Positions 1 through 5,000 of a stretch of 7,071 nucleotides of DNA are shown piece after piece. The notes beneath the pieces are model-generated. The model did no database searches. It was given only the letters and a program-made list of their open reading frames with translations, and was not told the origin of the DNA. The position numbers and the translations under genes are program-made. The stretch's first letter is position 1. Every line of letters starts with the position of its first letter. The stretch is from Nanoarchaeales archaeon (GTDB lineage Archaea > Nanobdellota > Nanobdellia > Woesearchaeales > UBA583): assembly GCA_013215525.1 (NCBI GenBank), contig JABSQY010000087.1:1-7071 (forward strand), in the 5' to 3' direction.

Positions 1-206
1 CATATTATTCCGGAATTTTCTTCTCCTAAAATTACATATGTTTCTAACCTTGCTCCAGTAGTATTTGATACAACTAAAACTTTTTCTCCTTCTTCTAAAT
101 TTACTTGGTCACATAATGCTTTATCAATTGTTATTGATCCAATATATTCTAAATTGGATTGTGTGACTGTAGCTTTATGGATTTTTGATGATAAATAAAA
201 CTTCAC
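1..206 (-). CDS. panD: Aspartate 1-decarboxylase PanD, 3' end outside the window
   Basis: Reading the minus strand from a GTG at 206 gives 68 residues before the left edge. They match pyruvoyl-dependent aspartate alpha-decarboxylase, the cytoplasmic enzyme that turns L-aspartate into beta-alanine for pantothenate and CoA. The self-cleavage site is visible in YIGSITID: the Gly23-Ser24 bond is the one that makes the pyruvoyl group. Lys8, Arg53 (in GARLETY) and Tyr57 fall one residue before the E. coli active-site Lys9, Arg54 and Tyr58. The visible part ends at NSGII, where the family continues with Cys; the two remaining bases (TG) allow Cys. About half of a usual 115-130 residue protein is present. 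GTG is chosen because an in-frame stop lies 8 codons upstream with no ATG between, the N-terminus aligns with bacterial PanD, and a TATA box sits 26 bases away. Many archaea use an unrelated PLP enzyme for this step, so transfer from bacteria is likely (inference). Confidence 0.92.
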   Translation of the reverse strand, partial: MKFYLSSKIHKATVTQSNLEYIGSITIDKALCDQVNLEEGEKVLVVSNTTGARLETYVILGEENSGII

Positions 207-227
207 AAATAGTATATTCGAAATTCA

Positions 228-236
228 GTTTATAAA
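228..236 (-). promoter_or_regulatory. TATA box of panD
   Basis: On the minus strand this reads TTTATAAAC, centred 26 bases before the GTG at 206. Transcription would start at or next to the start codon, giving a leaderless mRNA. The same spacing is seen for the other promoters here, which supports the GTG start. Confidence 0.6.
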
Positions 237-297
237 TTATTATATATTTATTTGGTTACACTTTTTTTATTTTTGGTAGATTTTTATTTTATGTTTC

Positions 298-318
298 ATA
301 TTTGAAATTATCAAATAT
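298..318. other. AT-rich hairpin in the panD/FKBP divergent gap
   Basis: The gap between the divergent panD and FKBP genes (207-414) is extremely AT-rich with long T runs and has no plausible gene. It contains a perfect 8-bp inverted repeat (ATATTTGA / TCAAATAT, 5-base loop) here and a shorter one at 363-377 (AAACTC aaa GAGTTT), just before the FKBP TATA box. Chance palindromes are common in such DNA, so function is uncertain. Confidence 0.3.
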
Positions 319-384
319 AACTTTATTAAAAAATTTATTATATAAAATTTTTAAGCTTTTTTAAACTCAAAGAGTTTTAATAAC

Positions 385-393
385 TTTATAAAA
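385..393 (+). promoter_or_regulatory. TATA box of the FKBP gene
   Basis: TTTATAAAA is centred 26 bases before the ATG at 415, predicting a leaderless transcript. No Shine-Dalgarno sequence precedes the ATG, which fits. Confidence 0.65.
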
Positions 394-414
394 TAAAAAT
401 TTTTAATTTATGTT

Positions 415-1074
415 ATGACATTTAAAAAAAATGATTTTGTATCTGTTGATTTCAACATTTACGCAAATGATAAGTTAGTTCAAACTACATCAGAGAAGTT
501 AGGAAAAGCAAACGGTTTAAAGATTAATTCTTATGGTCCACAAACAATTGTTATTGGAAAAAATATGATTTTAGCTGCTTTAGATAATGCAATTATGAAA
601 AAGGATAAAGGAACTTTAGAGTTATCTGCTAGTGATGCTTATGGAAATAAGAAGAAAGAGTTACTTAAAACTTTTCCAAGTTCTGCATTTGATGAACAAA
701 AGTTAAAACCTGTTGTTGGTATGACTTATGATTTTAATGGTATGTATGGAGCAGTTCGTTCTATTATTTCAAATCGTGTAACTGTTGATTTTAATAATCC
801 TCTTGCTGGTAAGAAAATTAGAATTGAGTATTCAAATGCGAAAGAAGTTTCAAAGATTGAAGATAAAATGTTTTTTGTTTTATCTAATGGTTTAAAAATT
901 CCTGTAAGTTCTTTTGCTGTGTCCGCTTCTGGGAAGAAGGTTAATTTAAAAGTTCCAACTAAAATGGTTGCAATGAAAGATAAGCTTGCTGCTGCATTTT
1001 CAGAATTAATTTCTGATTTTTCAGATTATACTTTTAATGTTGAGTCTTTAACTTCTGTTAAATCAAAGAAATAG
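415..1074 (+). CDS. FKBP-type peptidyl-prolyl cis-trans isomerase, SlyD/long archaeal type
   Basis: A 219-residue cytoplasmic protein expected to catalyse cis-trans isomerisation of prolyl bonds and to act as a folding chaperone. The N-terminal part (about 1-80) is the first section of an FKBP fold, with SYGPQTIVIG near 39-48 and the conserved AYG of FKBPs at 75-77. Residues about 84-120 (KTFPSSAF ... GMTYDFNGMYGAV) match the insert-in-flap domain that gives SlyD-type proteins chaperone activity. The chain returns to the FKBP core at RVTVDFNNPLAGKK (about 121-134), a close match to the family VDFNHPLAGK motif. Residues about 145-219 form a Lys-rich C-terminal extension, as in the longer archaeal FKBPs. 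No signal peptide or membrane segment is visible. It is divergent panD's neighbour and monocistronic, with its own TATA box. The last codons and the stop lie inside repeat element Y copy A. Assignment is firm; catalytic strength cannot be judged because several pocket residues differ from human FKBP12. Confidence 0.9.
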   Translation: MTFKKNDFVSVDFNIYANDKLVQTTSEKLGKANGLKINSYGPQTIVIGKNMILAALDNAIMKKDKGTLELSASDAYGNKKKELLKTFPSSAFDEQKLKPVVGMTYDFNGMYGAVRSIISNRVTVDFNNPLAGKKIRIEYSNAKEVSKIEDKMFFVLSNGLKIPVSSFAVSASGKKVNLKVPTKMVAMKDKLAAAFSELISDFSDYTFNVESLTSVKSKK

Positions 1075-1150
1075 TTTCATAATTTCTTAAGCCGTTGTAA
1101 AAATACAAAAACAATGTTTTTGTTAAAATTTTCACAAAGTCTAAGAAATA
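1064..1150 (+). repeat. Element Y, copy A (overlaps the FKBP stop)
   Basis: Arm 1 AAGAAAT (1066-1072) can pair with arm 2 ATTTCTT (1082-1088). AAGCCG (1089-1094) follows, then a long hairpin: TTGTAAAAAT (1095-1104) with ATTTTCACAA (1128-1137), one A-C mismatch, topped by a perfect 8-bp stem ACAAAAAC/GTTTTTGT with loop AAT. After AGTC comes arm 3, TAAGAAATA (1142-1150), which repeats arm 1 and can also pair with arm 2. Arm 1 overlaps the last codons and the first base of the FKBP stop. The family resemblance to copies B-E rests on the CC(G/T/A)-TTGT ... ACAA-AG core. Confidence 0.75.
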
Positions 1151-1181
1151 ATTTTATAATTATTTTAATTTTATATAAATA

Positions 1182-1189
1182 TTTATAAA
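1182..1189 (+). promoter_or_regulatory. TATA box of the ABC permease gene
   Basis: TTTATAAA is centred about 26 bases before the ATG at 1212, predicting a leaderless mRNA. A second TATA-like string (TTATATAAAT, 1171-1180) lies just upstream but at worse spacing. Confidence 0.6.
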
Positions 1190-1211
1190 TCTAATTTTTA
1201 TATTTAATTTA

Positions 1212-1979
1212 ATGAATAAAAATCTTGACTTTGTTTTAACTAAAATAAAAATTACTTTTAAGGAAAATAAAGAATATAAATTTAATTTATGGTCTGGAAT
1301 TTTTACAAATATCTTTATTGTTTTAGTTTTAGTTTTATTTTGGAGTGTTTTTTCAAATTTAACAAGTGAAATTATTAAATGGGATTTTAATAACTTTATA
1401 TTGTATTCAGTTTTAACTTTAGCTGGAACTAAAAGTTATTTTTTATTTTGTATTAGAAGATTAAATATGTTTTTAATTAGTGGGGAGTTAAATTTAGTTT
1501 TATCAAAACCTATAAATTCTATATTATATTTATTTTTACAAAAATTAACTGCTCAAGAATTGGTTATTTTTCCAATTTTAATTACTGTTTCAGGTATTTT
1601 AGTTTTAAATGGAGTTTATACAAATTATTTGTTTGCAATTTTTGTTTTTATTTTTGGTATGTTTTTTCATTCTTTAGTTATTTCAACTATTGAGTGTTTA
1701 GCTTTTTTTATGAAAAATAATTTATTTTTATATGAGTTTTATTCTGATTTAAAATATTCGCTAAGACATTTTACTCCAAAGATGTATGAAAATTTAAGTT
1801 TTGCTTTTTATTATTTTCCAACTTCATTTTCAGGTTACTTTGTTATTGAAATTTTAAAAGGTAGAACTGATTTAATTTTATCGATGAGTTTTAATTTATT
1901 TATTATTTCTTTTATTTTCATCTTAATTTTGATTTATTTGTTTAAATTTGGTTTAAAAAGATATGAAGCTTTTGGATAA
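1212..1979 (+). CDS. ABC-2 type transporter permease subunit
   Basis: A 255-residue polytopic membrane protein resembling the ABC-2 permeases of the uncharacterised DUF990/COG3694-like exporters. A short cytoplasmic N-terminus is followed by hydrophobic segments at about 29-48, 60-80, 115-133, 139-161, 196-215 and 222-245, the six-segment pattern of one ABC-2 half. Two features are characteristic: GELNLVLSKPIN (91-102), matching the G-x-L-D-x-x-L-x-(R/K)-P motif in the first cytoplasmic loop, and the terminal GLKRYEAFG, matching the G-L-R-R-Y-x-x-x-G tail. Such permeases pair with an ATPase and often a second permease gene next door; neither is present, so the partner must be elsewhere or the operon has been broken up. 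The substrate cannot be told. It has its own TATA box and is followed by T-rich DNA. Its phenylalanine- and leucine-rich codons (TTT, TTA) fit both membrane composition and the AT bias. Confidence 0.8.
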   Translation: MNKNLDFVLTKIKITFKENKEYKFNLWSGIFTNIFIVLVLVLFWSVFSNLTSEIIKWDFNNFILYSVLTLAGTKSYFLFCIRRLNMFLISGELNLVLSKPINSILYLFLQKLTAQELVIFPILITVSGILVLNGVYTNYLFAIFVFIFGMFFHSLVISTIECLAFFMKNNLFLYEFYSDLKYSLRHFTPKMYENLSFAFYYFPTSFSGYFVIEILKGRTDLILSMSFNLFIISFIFILILIYLFKFGLKRYEAFG

Positions 1980-2014
1980 TTTATTTATTTATCTTTTATT
2001 TTATCTTATTTTTC
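1980..2014 (+). terminator. T-rich termination region after the permease gene
   Basis: Directly after the stop there are repeated T runs separated by single A or C bases (TTTATTTATTTATC, then TTTTATTTTATC, then TTTTTC) with no hairpin. Archaeal RNA polymerase terminates at such T tracts, so this is a plausible terminator. Confidence 0.45.
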
Positions 2015-2085
2015 ATAATCTTTACATAAATTCACTATGGATTTGGAAAATGTGTGTAGGTTCGCTGTAACTATGTTTTTCATTT

Positions 2086-2135
2086 TTTAAATACAAATAT
2101 TTAAAAAGGCCTTTCACCATTATGTACTATAAATA
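2086..2135 (+). promoter_or_regulatory. ftsZ promoter region, several TATA candidates
   Basis: Three candidates precede ftsZ: TTTAAATA (2086-2093), TATTTAAAAA (2098-2107) and CTATAAATA (2127-2135). None sits at the 26-28 base spacing used by most other genes here; the last is only about 20 bases from the ATG. The first two would give a leader of roughly 20-36 bases. A palindrome AAAGGCCTTT (2105-2114) lies between them and could be an operator, but this is only a suggestion. Confidence 0.4.
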
Positions 2136-2150
2136 CAAATTTACAACAAA

Positions 2151-3251
2151 ATGGACAGTATTATTCAAAACGCAGTAGCAAGTGCACAAGTTGAAAAACC
2201 AGTGATGCATAACAAAGATGATGAAGAACTTTTAGCAGTTTTAAAGCAACACCAAGCAAGAATTAAAGTGATTGGAGTTGGAGGAGGAGGAAATAATACT
2301 CTTGAAAGAATTGATGAAATTGGAGTTGAAGGTGCAAAGACTATTGCTGTTAACACTGATGCCCAAGATTTAATTGATACTAAGGCTGATAAAAAGATTT
2401 TAATCGGTAAAGAATTAACAAGAGGATTAGGAGCTGGTGCTCAACCTAATGTTGGTCTTGAAGCTGCAAAGGAATCTGAAGCTGAGTTAAAGAAAGCTTT
2501 AGCTGATTCAGATATGATTTTTATTACTTCAGGAATGGGTGGTGGTACTGGAACTGGTGCTGCACCTTATATTGCTGAATTAGCTAAAAAGTCTGGAGCT
2601 TTAGTTGTTGGAGTTGTTACAATTCCTTTTGCTATGGAAGGAAGTCGTAGATACGAAAACGCTATGATTGGTCTTGAAAAAATGGAAAGACATGTTGATA
2701 CTTTAATTGTAATTCCTAATGAGAAATTATTAGAAATTGCTCCTAATTTACCTTTACATACTGCTTTTAAATTAGCTGACGAAGTCTTAACAAATGCTGT
2801 TAAAGGTATTACTGAATTAGTTACAAAGTCTGGTTTAATTAACTTAGATTTTGCAGATATTAAAACTGTAATGACTGGTGCTGGTATGGCAATGATTGGT
2901 TTAGGTGAGTCTGACTCAGAGAACCGTTCAGAAGAGTCTGTTGAGAGAGCATTAAATAATCCTTTATTAGATGTTGATTTAAGTGGCGCTTCTGGTGCTT
3001 TAATTAATGTGACTGGTGGTCCAGATATGACTTTAGAAGATGCAAGAAAGATTGTATCTAAAGTATCTGAAACATTAGATGAAGATGCAAAAATTATTTG
3101 GGGAGCTCAAATTATGGATGATTTAAATAAAGTAATTAAAACTATGGTTGTAATTACTGGTGTTAAGTCTGAACAAATTAGAGGTCGAAAGAGAGTAGAA
3201 GATATGGATCAAAAGTTAGATGAAGATTTAGGTCTTGAATTTATTCGTTAA
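2151..3251 (+). CDS. ftsZ: Cell division GTPase FtsZ
   Basis: A 366-residue tubulin-family GTPase that polymerises at midcell into the division ring. A polar N-terminal extension of about 36 residues precedes the Rossmann-like GTPase domain. It has the glycine-rich loop VGGGGNN (43-49), the tubulin signature GGGTGTG (130-136), and the T7 synergy loop NLDFAD (231-236), whose Asp233 and Asp236 complete GTP hydrolysis in the neighbouring subunit. The C-terminal domain runs to about 340 and ends INVTGG ... VITGV as usual. A short charged linker leads to the end DLGLEFIR, a conserved-looking tip that could be the docking site for a membrane anchor such as SepF (inference). All catalytic motifs are intact. 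ATG at 2151 is the natural start: the DNA before it is non-coding and leads to TATA candidates, and archaeal FtsZ1 proteins usually carry a comparable N-terminal extension. ftsZ upstream of secE-spt5 is a common archaeal arrangement, here interrupted by one unknown gene. The last nine bases are shared with element Y copy B. Confidence 0.98.
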   Translation: MDSIIQNAVASAQVEKPVMHNKDDEELLAVLKQHQARIKVIGVGGGGNNTLERIDEIGVEGAKTIAVNTDAQDLIDTKADKKILIGKELTRGLGAGAQPNVGLEAAKESEAELKKALADSDMIFITSGMGGGTGTGAAPYIAELAKKSGALVVGVVTIPFAMEGSRRYENAMIGLEKMERHVDTLIVIPNEKLLEIAPNLPLHTAFKLADEVLTNAVKGITELVTKSGLINLDFADIKTVMTGAGMAMIGLGESDSENRSEESVERALNNPLLDVDLSGASGALINVTGGPDMTLEDARKIVSKVSETLDEDAKIIWGAQIMDDLNKVIKTMVVITGVKSEQIRGRKRVEDMDQKLDEDLGLEFIR

Positions 3252-3307
3252 TCCATTGATTAATGAATCCGTTGTGAAATTAAAATTTCACAAAGTATTC
3301 GTTAATC
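3243..3307 (+). repeat. Element Y, copy B (overlaps the ftsZ stop)
   Basis: Arm 1 ATTCGTTAATC (3243-3253, containing the ftsZ stop) and arm 3 ATTCGTTAATC (3297-3307) are identical. Between them arm 2 GATTAATGAAT (3258-3268) is complementary to both (one position as a G-U type pair). After arm 2 come CCG, a perfect 10-bp hairpin TTGTGAAATT/AATTTCACAA (3272-3293) and AGT. The layout equals copy A although the arm sequence is entirely different, so the plan is conserved more than the arm bases. Confidence 0.75.
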
Positions 3308-3309
3308 TT

Positions 3310-3337
3310 AGATAAATTTTTATTTATCTTATTTTTT
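3310..3337 (+). terminator. Terminator-like hairpin with T run after ftsZ
   Basis: A perfect 8-bp stem AGATAAAT/ATTTATCT with loop TTTT is followed by TATTTTTT. It lies 58 bases after the ftsZ stop and just after Y copy B, so it would end the ftsZ transcript. Confidence 0.5.
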
Positions 3338-3378
3338 AAAGTACAATATAGTTTAGAGTTTATTTCTTTGTAGTTACA

Positions 3379-3386
3379 TTTATAAT
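3379..3386 (+). promoter_or_regulatory. TATA box of the 3409 gene
   Basis: TTTATAAT is centred 26 bases before the ATG at 3409, predicting a leaderless mRNA. This is one of the better arguments that the unrecognised gene is real. Confidence 0.55.
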
Positions 3387-3408
3387 CTGATTTTAATTTT
3401 TTTATACT

Positions 3409-3735
3409 ATGAGAAAAACCTTATGTTTAGTTTTAATGAACTTAACTCCTGATAAATTATTTTTTTCTTCTATGAATTGTACTGAGGGTCTAAAAATTGA
3501 TGGAAAACTTATGGGATTTTCAACTGGAAAAACTAATAATCTTGGAGGGAAAAATTTAGTATATGGATTTGGTACTAATGGGTATGTTGAAGTTTTAGAT
3601 TTAAATGATACCTCCATTGTGTCGTATGTTGGTATGTTTGATTCAGTTGATGATTTAATTAAAAATGGAACTACTTCTATTAAAAAATCATATCCTAGAA
3701 AAGATAGTAATTTTTTTTATAATGCATGGGTTTAA
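3409..3735 (+). CDS. Hypothetical protein, 108 residues, between ftsZ and secE
   Basis: I do not recognise this protein. It is 108 residues long with no transmembrane helix or signal peptide. The first residues (MRKTLCLVLMN) look like a buried beta strand. The middle is rich in Gly, Asn and Thr with short alternating hydrophobic stretches (NLVYGFGTNGYVEVLDL, about 46-62), suggesting a small beta-rich fold. A segment FDSVDDLI (about 76-83) could be a helix. No catalytic motif or metal-binding cluster stands out; the two cysteines (Cys6, Cys24) are not paired in a known motif. Evidence that it is a gene: a well-spaced TATA box, codon use like the neighbours, and a defined non-coding gap on both sides. 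It sits where archaea often have ftsZ directly followed by secE-spt5, so a role linked to division or translocation is possible but unsupported. Confidence 0.6.
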   Translation: MRKTLCLVLMNLTPDKLFFSSMNCTEGLKIDGKLMGFSTGKTNNLGGKNLVYGFGTNGYVEVLDLNDTSIVSYVGMFDSVDDLIKNGTTSIKKSYPRKDSNFFYNAWV

Positions 3736-3793
3736 TATTATACTTTCTAAATTCAATCATAGTTTATGTTTTATTACCTAGTTTTAAGCAATG

Positions 3794-3864
3794 CAAGAAA
3801 TATGTACTCTTTAATTGATTTCTAAGCCTTTGTCGAATCCTCTCTTTGGTCGGTTTCGACAAAG
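3794..3864 (+). repeat. Element Y, copy C (abuts the secE TATA box)
   Basis: Arm 1 AGAAAT (3796-3801), a 16-base loop, arm 2 ATTTCT (3818-3823), then AAGCC and a perfect 10-bp stem CTTTGTCGAA/TTCGACAAAG (3828-3837 with 3855-3864) around a 17-base loop. The TATA box begins within two bases of the stem end. No arm 3 copy is visible downstream. TTTCTAAGCC, followed by a T and TTGT, is shared exactly with copy D. Confidence 0.75.
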
Positions 3865-3865
3865 C

Positions 3866-3873
3866 TTTATAAA
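3866..3873 (+). promoter_or_regulatory. TATA box of the secE-spt5-rpoK operon
   Basis: TTTATAAA is centred 28 bases before the secE ATG at 3898, so the operon mRNA should start at or within a few bases of that codon. The preceding ACAAAG, the 3' end of element Y copy C, sits where the archaeal TFB recognition element (BRE) would be. Confidence 0.65.
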
Positions 3874-3897
3874 GTAAAGTCTGTTAATTTTAGTATA

Positions 3898-4077
3898 ATG
3901 GTTTCCAAAAGTATTTCAGATATGAAGAGAGTCTGGAAAGTTACGAAAAAACCTTCTAAAAAGGAGTATTTTTTAACTTTCAAAGTTGTGTTAATTGGGT
4001 TTGTAATTATCGGGATGATCGGATTTGTGATTGAGTTGTTATGGCAATTCTTATTAAAGGGGATTTTTAGTAGTTAA
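3898..4077 (+). CDS. secE: Preprotein translocase subunit SecE (Sec61-gamma type)
   Basis: A 59-residue protein, typical for archaeal SecE. A short amphipathic cytoplasmic helix, with MKRVWKVTKKPSKKEY at about 9-24 as its family signature, is followed by one transmembrane helix at about 28-50 (KVVLIGFVIIGMIGFVIELL) and a short tail. SecE clamps the two halves of the SecY channel in the cytoplasmic membrane; secY lies outside the window. It opens the operon secE-spt5-rpoK and is translated from a leaderless or nearly leaderless mRNA. The ATG at 3898 gives the usual family length and lies 28 bases after a TATA box. The stop is followed two bases later by the spt5 ATG. The identification rests on the K-P-x-x-x-E-Y motif, the size, the single membrane helix and the spt5 neighbour. 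Confidence 0.93.
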   Translation: MVSKSISDMKRVWKVTKKPSKKEYFLTFKVVLIGFVIIGMIGFVIELLWQFLLKGIFSS

Positions 4078-4079
4078 AA

Positions 4080-4616
4080 ATGGATGAAGTAATTGAAAAA
4101 ACTGCTGCAGTTGATGTAGCACCAGAACATGAATTTTATGTTGTGAGAGCAGCATTAGGTAAAGAGGATAAGTTTTTAGATTCCGTTTGGAAAATGCTAG
4201 AAAAAAAAGAGAATCATGGTATTTATGCCATTTTTAGACCAGAGACTGTGAAAGGATATGTTTTCGCAGAGGCTGAAAATTTAACTAAATTAGTTGATTC
4301 TTTAAGAGGAATTCCTAATTTTAAAGGGGCAATTAAAGAACCAATTCAATTTGATGAGATTTCAAAGTATTTTGATAAAGCTTCAGAACAAATTCATGTG
4401 AATGAAAGAGATATGGTTGAAGTGATTGCTGGTCCGTTTAAGGGAGATCGTGCAAGAGTTGTTAGAATTGTTCCTGGTAAGGATGAAGTTGTTGTTGAAC
4501 CAACAAATATGCCTGTGCCTATTCCAGTTACTTTAAGTTTAGATGATATTAGAGTTATTGAAGATTCTAATGTTAGTAGTGAGAGTGATAAGGAGGATGA
4601 TGAATATGGTTACTAA
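4080..4616 (+). CDS. spt5: Transcription elongation factor Spt5 (NusG family)
   Basis: A 178-residue NusG/Spt5 protein that binds the RNA polymerase clamp over the DNA channel and promotes processive elongation, together with Spt4 in archaea. A variable 15-residue start is followed by the NGN domain (about 18-96: FYVVRAALGKED ... IYAIFRPETVKGYVFAEA ... LRGIPNFKG). Next comes a KOW domain (about 108-157, with MVEVIAGPFKGDRARVVRI at 112-130). The protein ends in an acidic tail (161-178) that is longer than in many archaeal relatives. The ATG comes two bases after the secE stop with no properly spaced Shine-Dalgarno sequence; an AAAGGGGA string at 4056-4063 is about 17 bases away, so translational coupling to secE is likely. 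The last 11 bases overlap the chosen rpoK start. secE-spt5 adjacency is conserved in archaea and bacteria, usually followed by ribosomal protein L11, which is missing here. Confidence 0.96.
   Translation: MDEVIEKTAAVDVAPEHEFYVVRAALGKEDKFLDSVWKMLEKKENHGIYAIFRPETVKGYVFAEAENLTKLVDSLRGIPNFKGAIKEPIQFDEISKYFDKASEQIHVNERDMVEVIAGPFKGDRARVVRIVPGKDEVVVEPTNMPVPIPVTLSLDDIRVIEDSNVSSESDKEDDEYGY
4590..4596 (+). promoter_or_regulatory. Shine-Dalgarno sequence of rpoK inside spt5
   Basis: AAGGAGG, the strongest ribosome binding site in the window, lies inside the spt5 coding end. It is 9 bases before the ATG at 4606, but only 0-3 bases before the alternative ATGs at 4597 and 4600. This spacing decides the start. 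It also shows that internal operon genes here use Shine-Dalgarno initiation while first genes are leaderless. Confidence 0.75.
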
Positions 4617-4806
4617 AAAATTAAATAAATATGAGAGATGTAGATTATTAGCTGCAAGAGCAGGAGAATTAGTTGAGGGTGATAAACCTAATGTTAAGAT
4701 TGATGAGAGCAAACCTCAATTAGCAAGAGATTGTAATGAAACTGCTGAAAGAGAATTAGAAGAAGGTACTCTTGAATTAGAGATTTATCATTCTAAATCA
4801 AAATAA
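4606..4806 (+). CDS. rpoK: DNA-directed RNA polymerase subunit K (Rpb6/omega family)
   Basis: A 66-residue protein matching the Rpb6/RpoK/omega superfamily, the small subunit that wraps the C-terminal tail of the largest polymerase subunit and aids assembly. The signature is the N-terminal part of the fold: KYERCRLLAARAGELVEGDK (about 7-26), equivalent to archaeal KYERARIIGARALQLSMG. Later KPQLARD ... AERELEEGTLELEI (about 37-62) corresponds to P-x-x-I-A-x-x-E-L-x-x-G-x-L-P-I. The length is in the archaeal RpoK range. The residues after the first helix (VEGDKPNVKIDES) differ from the usual MGAPV, so it is a divergent member. The start at 4606 is chosen from the Shine-Dalgarno spacing; it overlaps spt5 by 11 bases in another frame. 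In-frame codons upstream to 4543 lie wholly within spt5 and are not needed for the fold. rpoK usually sits in the L13-S9-rpoN cluster, so its place here is unusual. Confidence 0.85.
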   Translation: MVTKKLNKYERCRLLAARAGELVEGDKPNVKIDESKPQLARDCNETAERELEEGTLELEIYHSKSK

Positions 4807-4841
4807 TTTTTATTATATTACTTATTTTTTAAAAAACAATA
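4807..4841 (+). terminator. T-rich probable end of the secE-spt5-rpoK transcript
   Basis: The rpoK stop is followed within bases by TTTTTATTATATTAC and then by TTTTTTAAAAAA (4825-4836), a 12-base palindrome with T runs on the coding strand. Archaeal termination at such tracts is expected. This starts a 362-base gap (4807-5168) filled by elements X and Y. Confidence 0.4.
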
Positions 4842-4849
4842 ATTATATG
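4842..4849 (+). promoter_or_regulatory. TATA-like sequence ahead of element X copy 1
   Basis: ATTATATG is centred about 25 bases before the first base of X copy 1 at 4871. The following bases, TATATGTGCTAATT, resemble TATATATGCTTATT after the TATA box of copy 2 at 5052-5060. The promoter region therefore appears to have been duplicated together with X. Confidence 0.4.
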
Positions 4850-4870
4850 TGCTAATTATATTATCTTTAG

Positions 4871-4981
4871 TCATTCTCGATACTATGTATCGATAAATTG
4901 ATATTCACATCACATCAAGAAATTGAAAATTTCTAAGCCTTTGTAAGAACTACAAATCAATGTGTGTTGGAACATTTCTAA
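4871..4981 (+). ncRNA. Element X copy 1, candidate structured RNA or duplicated leader
   Basis: TCATT and one base are followed by a 7-bp hairpin TCGATAC tat GTATCGA (4877-4893), one base, and the 20-base block AAATTGATATTCACATCACA (4895-4914). A 43-base insert (4915-4957, element Y copy D) comes next, then CAATGTGTG and TGGAACATTTCTAA to 4981. X copy 2 has the same plan at exactly the same spacing but no insert. The second stem pairs CATCACA with TGTGTTG (one T-T mismatch) around the insert. Compared with copy 2, three of the seven pairs in the first hairpin differ and all differences are compensated. This is what selection for base pairing produces, though two copies are a small sample. Confidence 0.55.
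4915..4957 (+). repeat. Element Y, copy D, inserted in element X
   Basis: AGAAATT (4918-4924), loop GAA, AATTTCT (4928-4934), AAGCC, then the hairpin TTTGTA agaac TACAAA (4940-4956). Aligning X copy 1 to X copy 2 leaves exactly these 43 bases extra, with CACATCACA on the left and CAATGTGTG on the right in both. It is the shortest copy of Y and defines a minimal unit of two small hairpins joined by AAGCC. Confidence 0.75.
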
Positions 4982-5000
4982 TTAAAATAAAAAACATTAT

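Noticed and set aside
1089..1140. Twister or hammerhead ribozyme resemblance of the TAAGCC-containing hairpins
   Set aside because: The conserved second strand motifs of these ribozymes are absent and the stems do not match their junction layout.
2037..2090. 17-codon frame (MDLENVCRFAVTMFFIF) between the permease and ftsZ
   Set aside because: No TATA box at the local 26-base spacing, no ribosome binding site and no repeat or homology signal; too short to support, though the stretch is less AT-rich than its surroundings.
2165..2356. 63-codon open frame on the minus strand
   Set aside because: It lies wholly inside the ftsZ coding region, has no promoter, and looks like a low-complexity product of the complementary strand.
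3402..3617. 71-codon open frame on the minus strand
   Set aside because: It is opposite the 3409 gene, which has the correctly spaced TATA box; the Pro/Phe/Ser-rich translation is typical of a shadow frame.
4543..4605. Upstream extension of rpoK to an earlier ATG at 4543
   Set aside because: It lies inside spt5, adds a hydrophobic sequence not needed for the Rpb6 fold, and has no ribosome binding site; AAGGAGG at 4590-4596 fits the ATG at 4606.
4915..4960. TCAA at both ends of Y copy D as a target-site duplication
   Set aside because: CAAGAAA at the left end is shared with copies C and E and therefore belongs to Y itself, so the match is not evidence of duplication.
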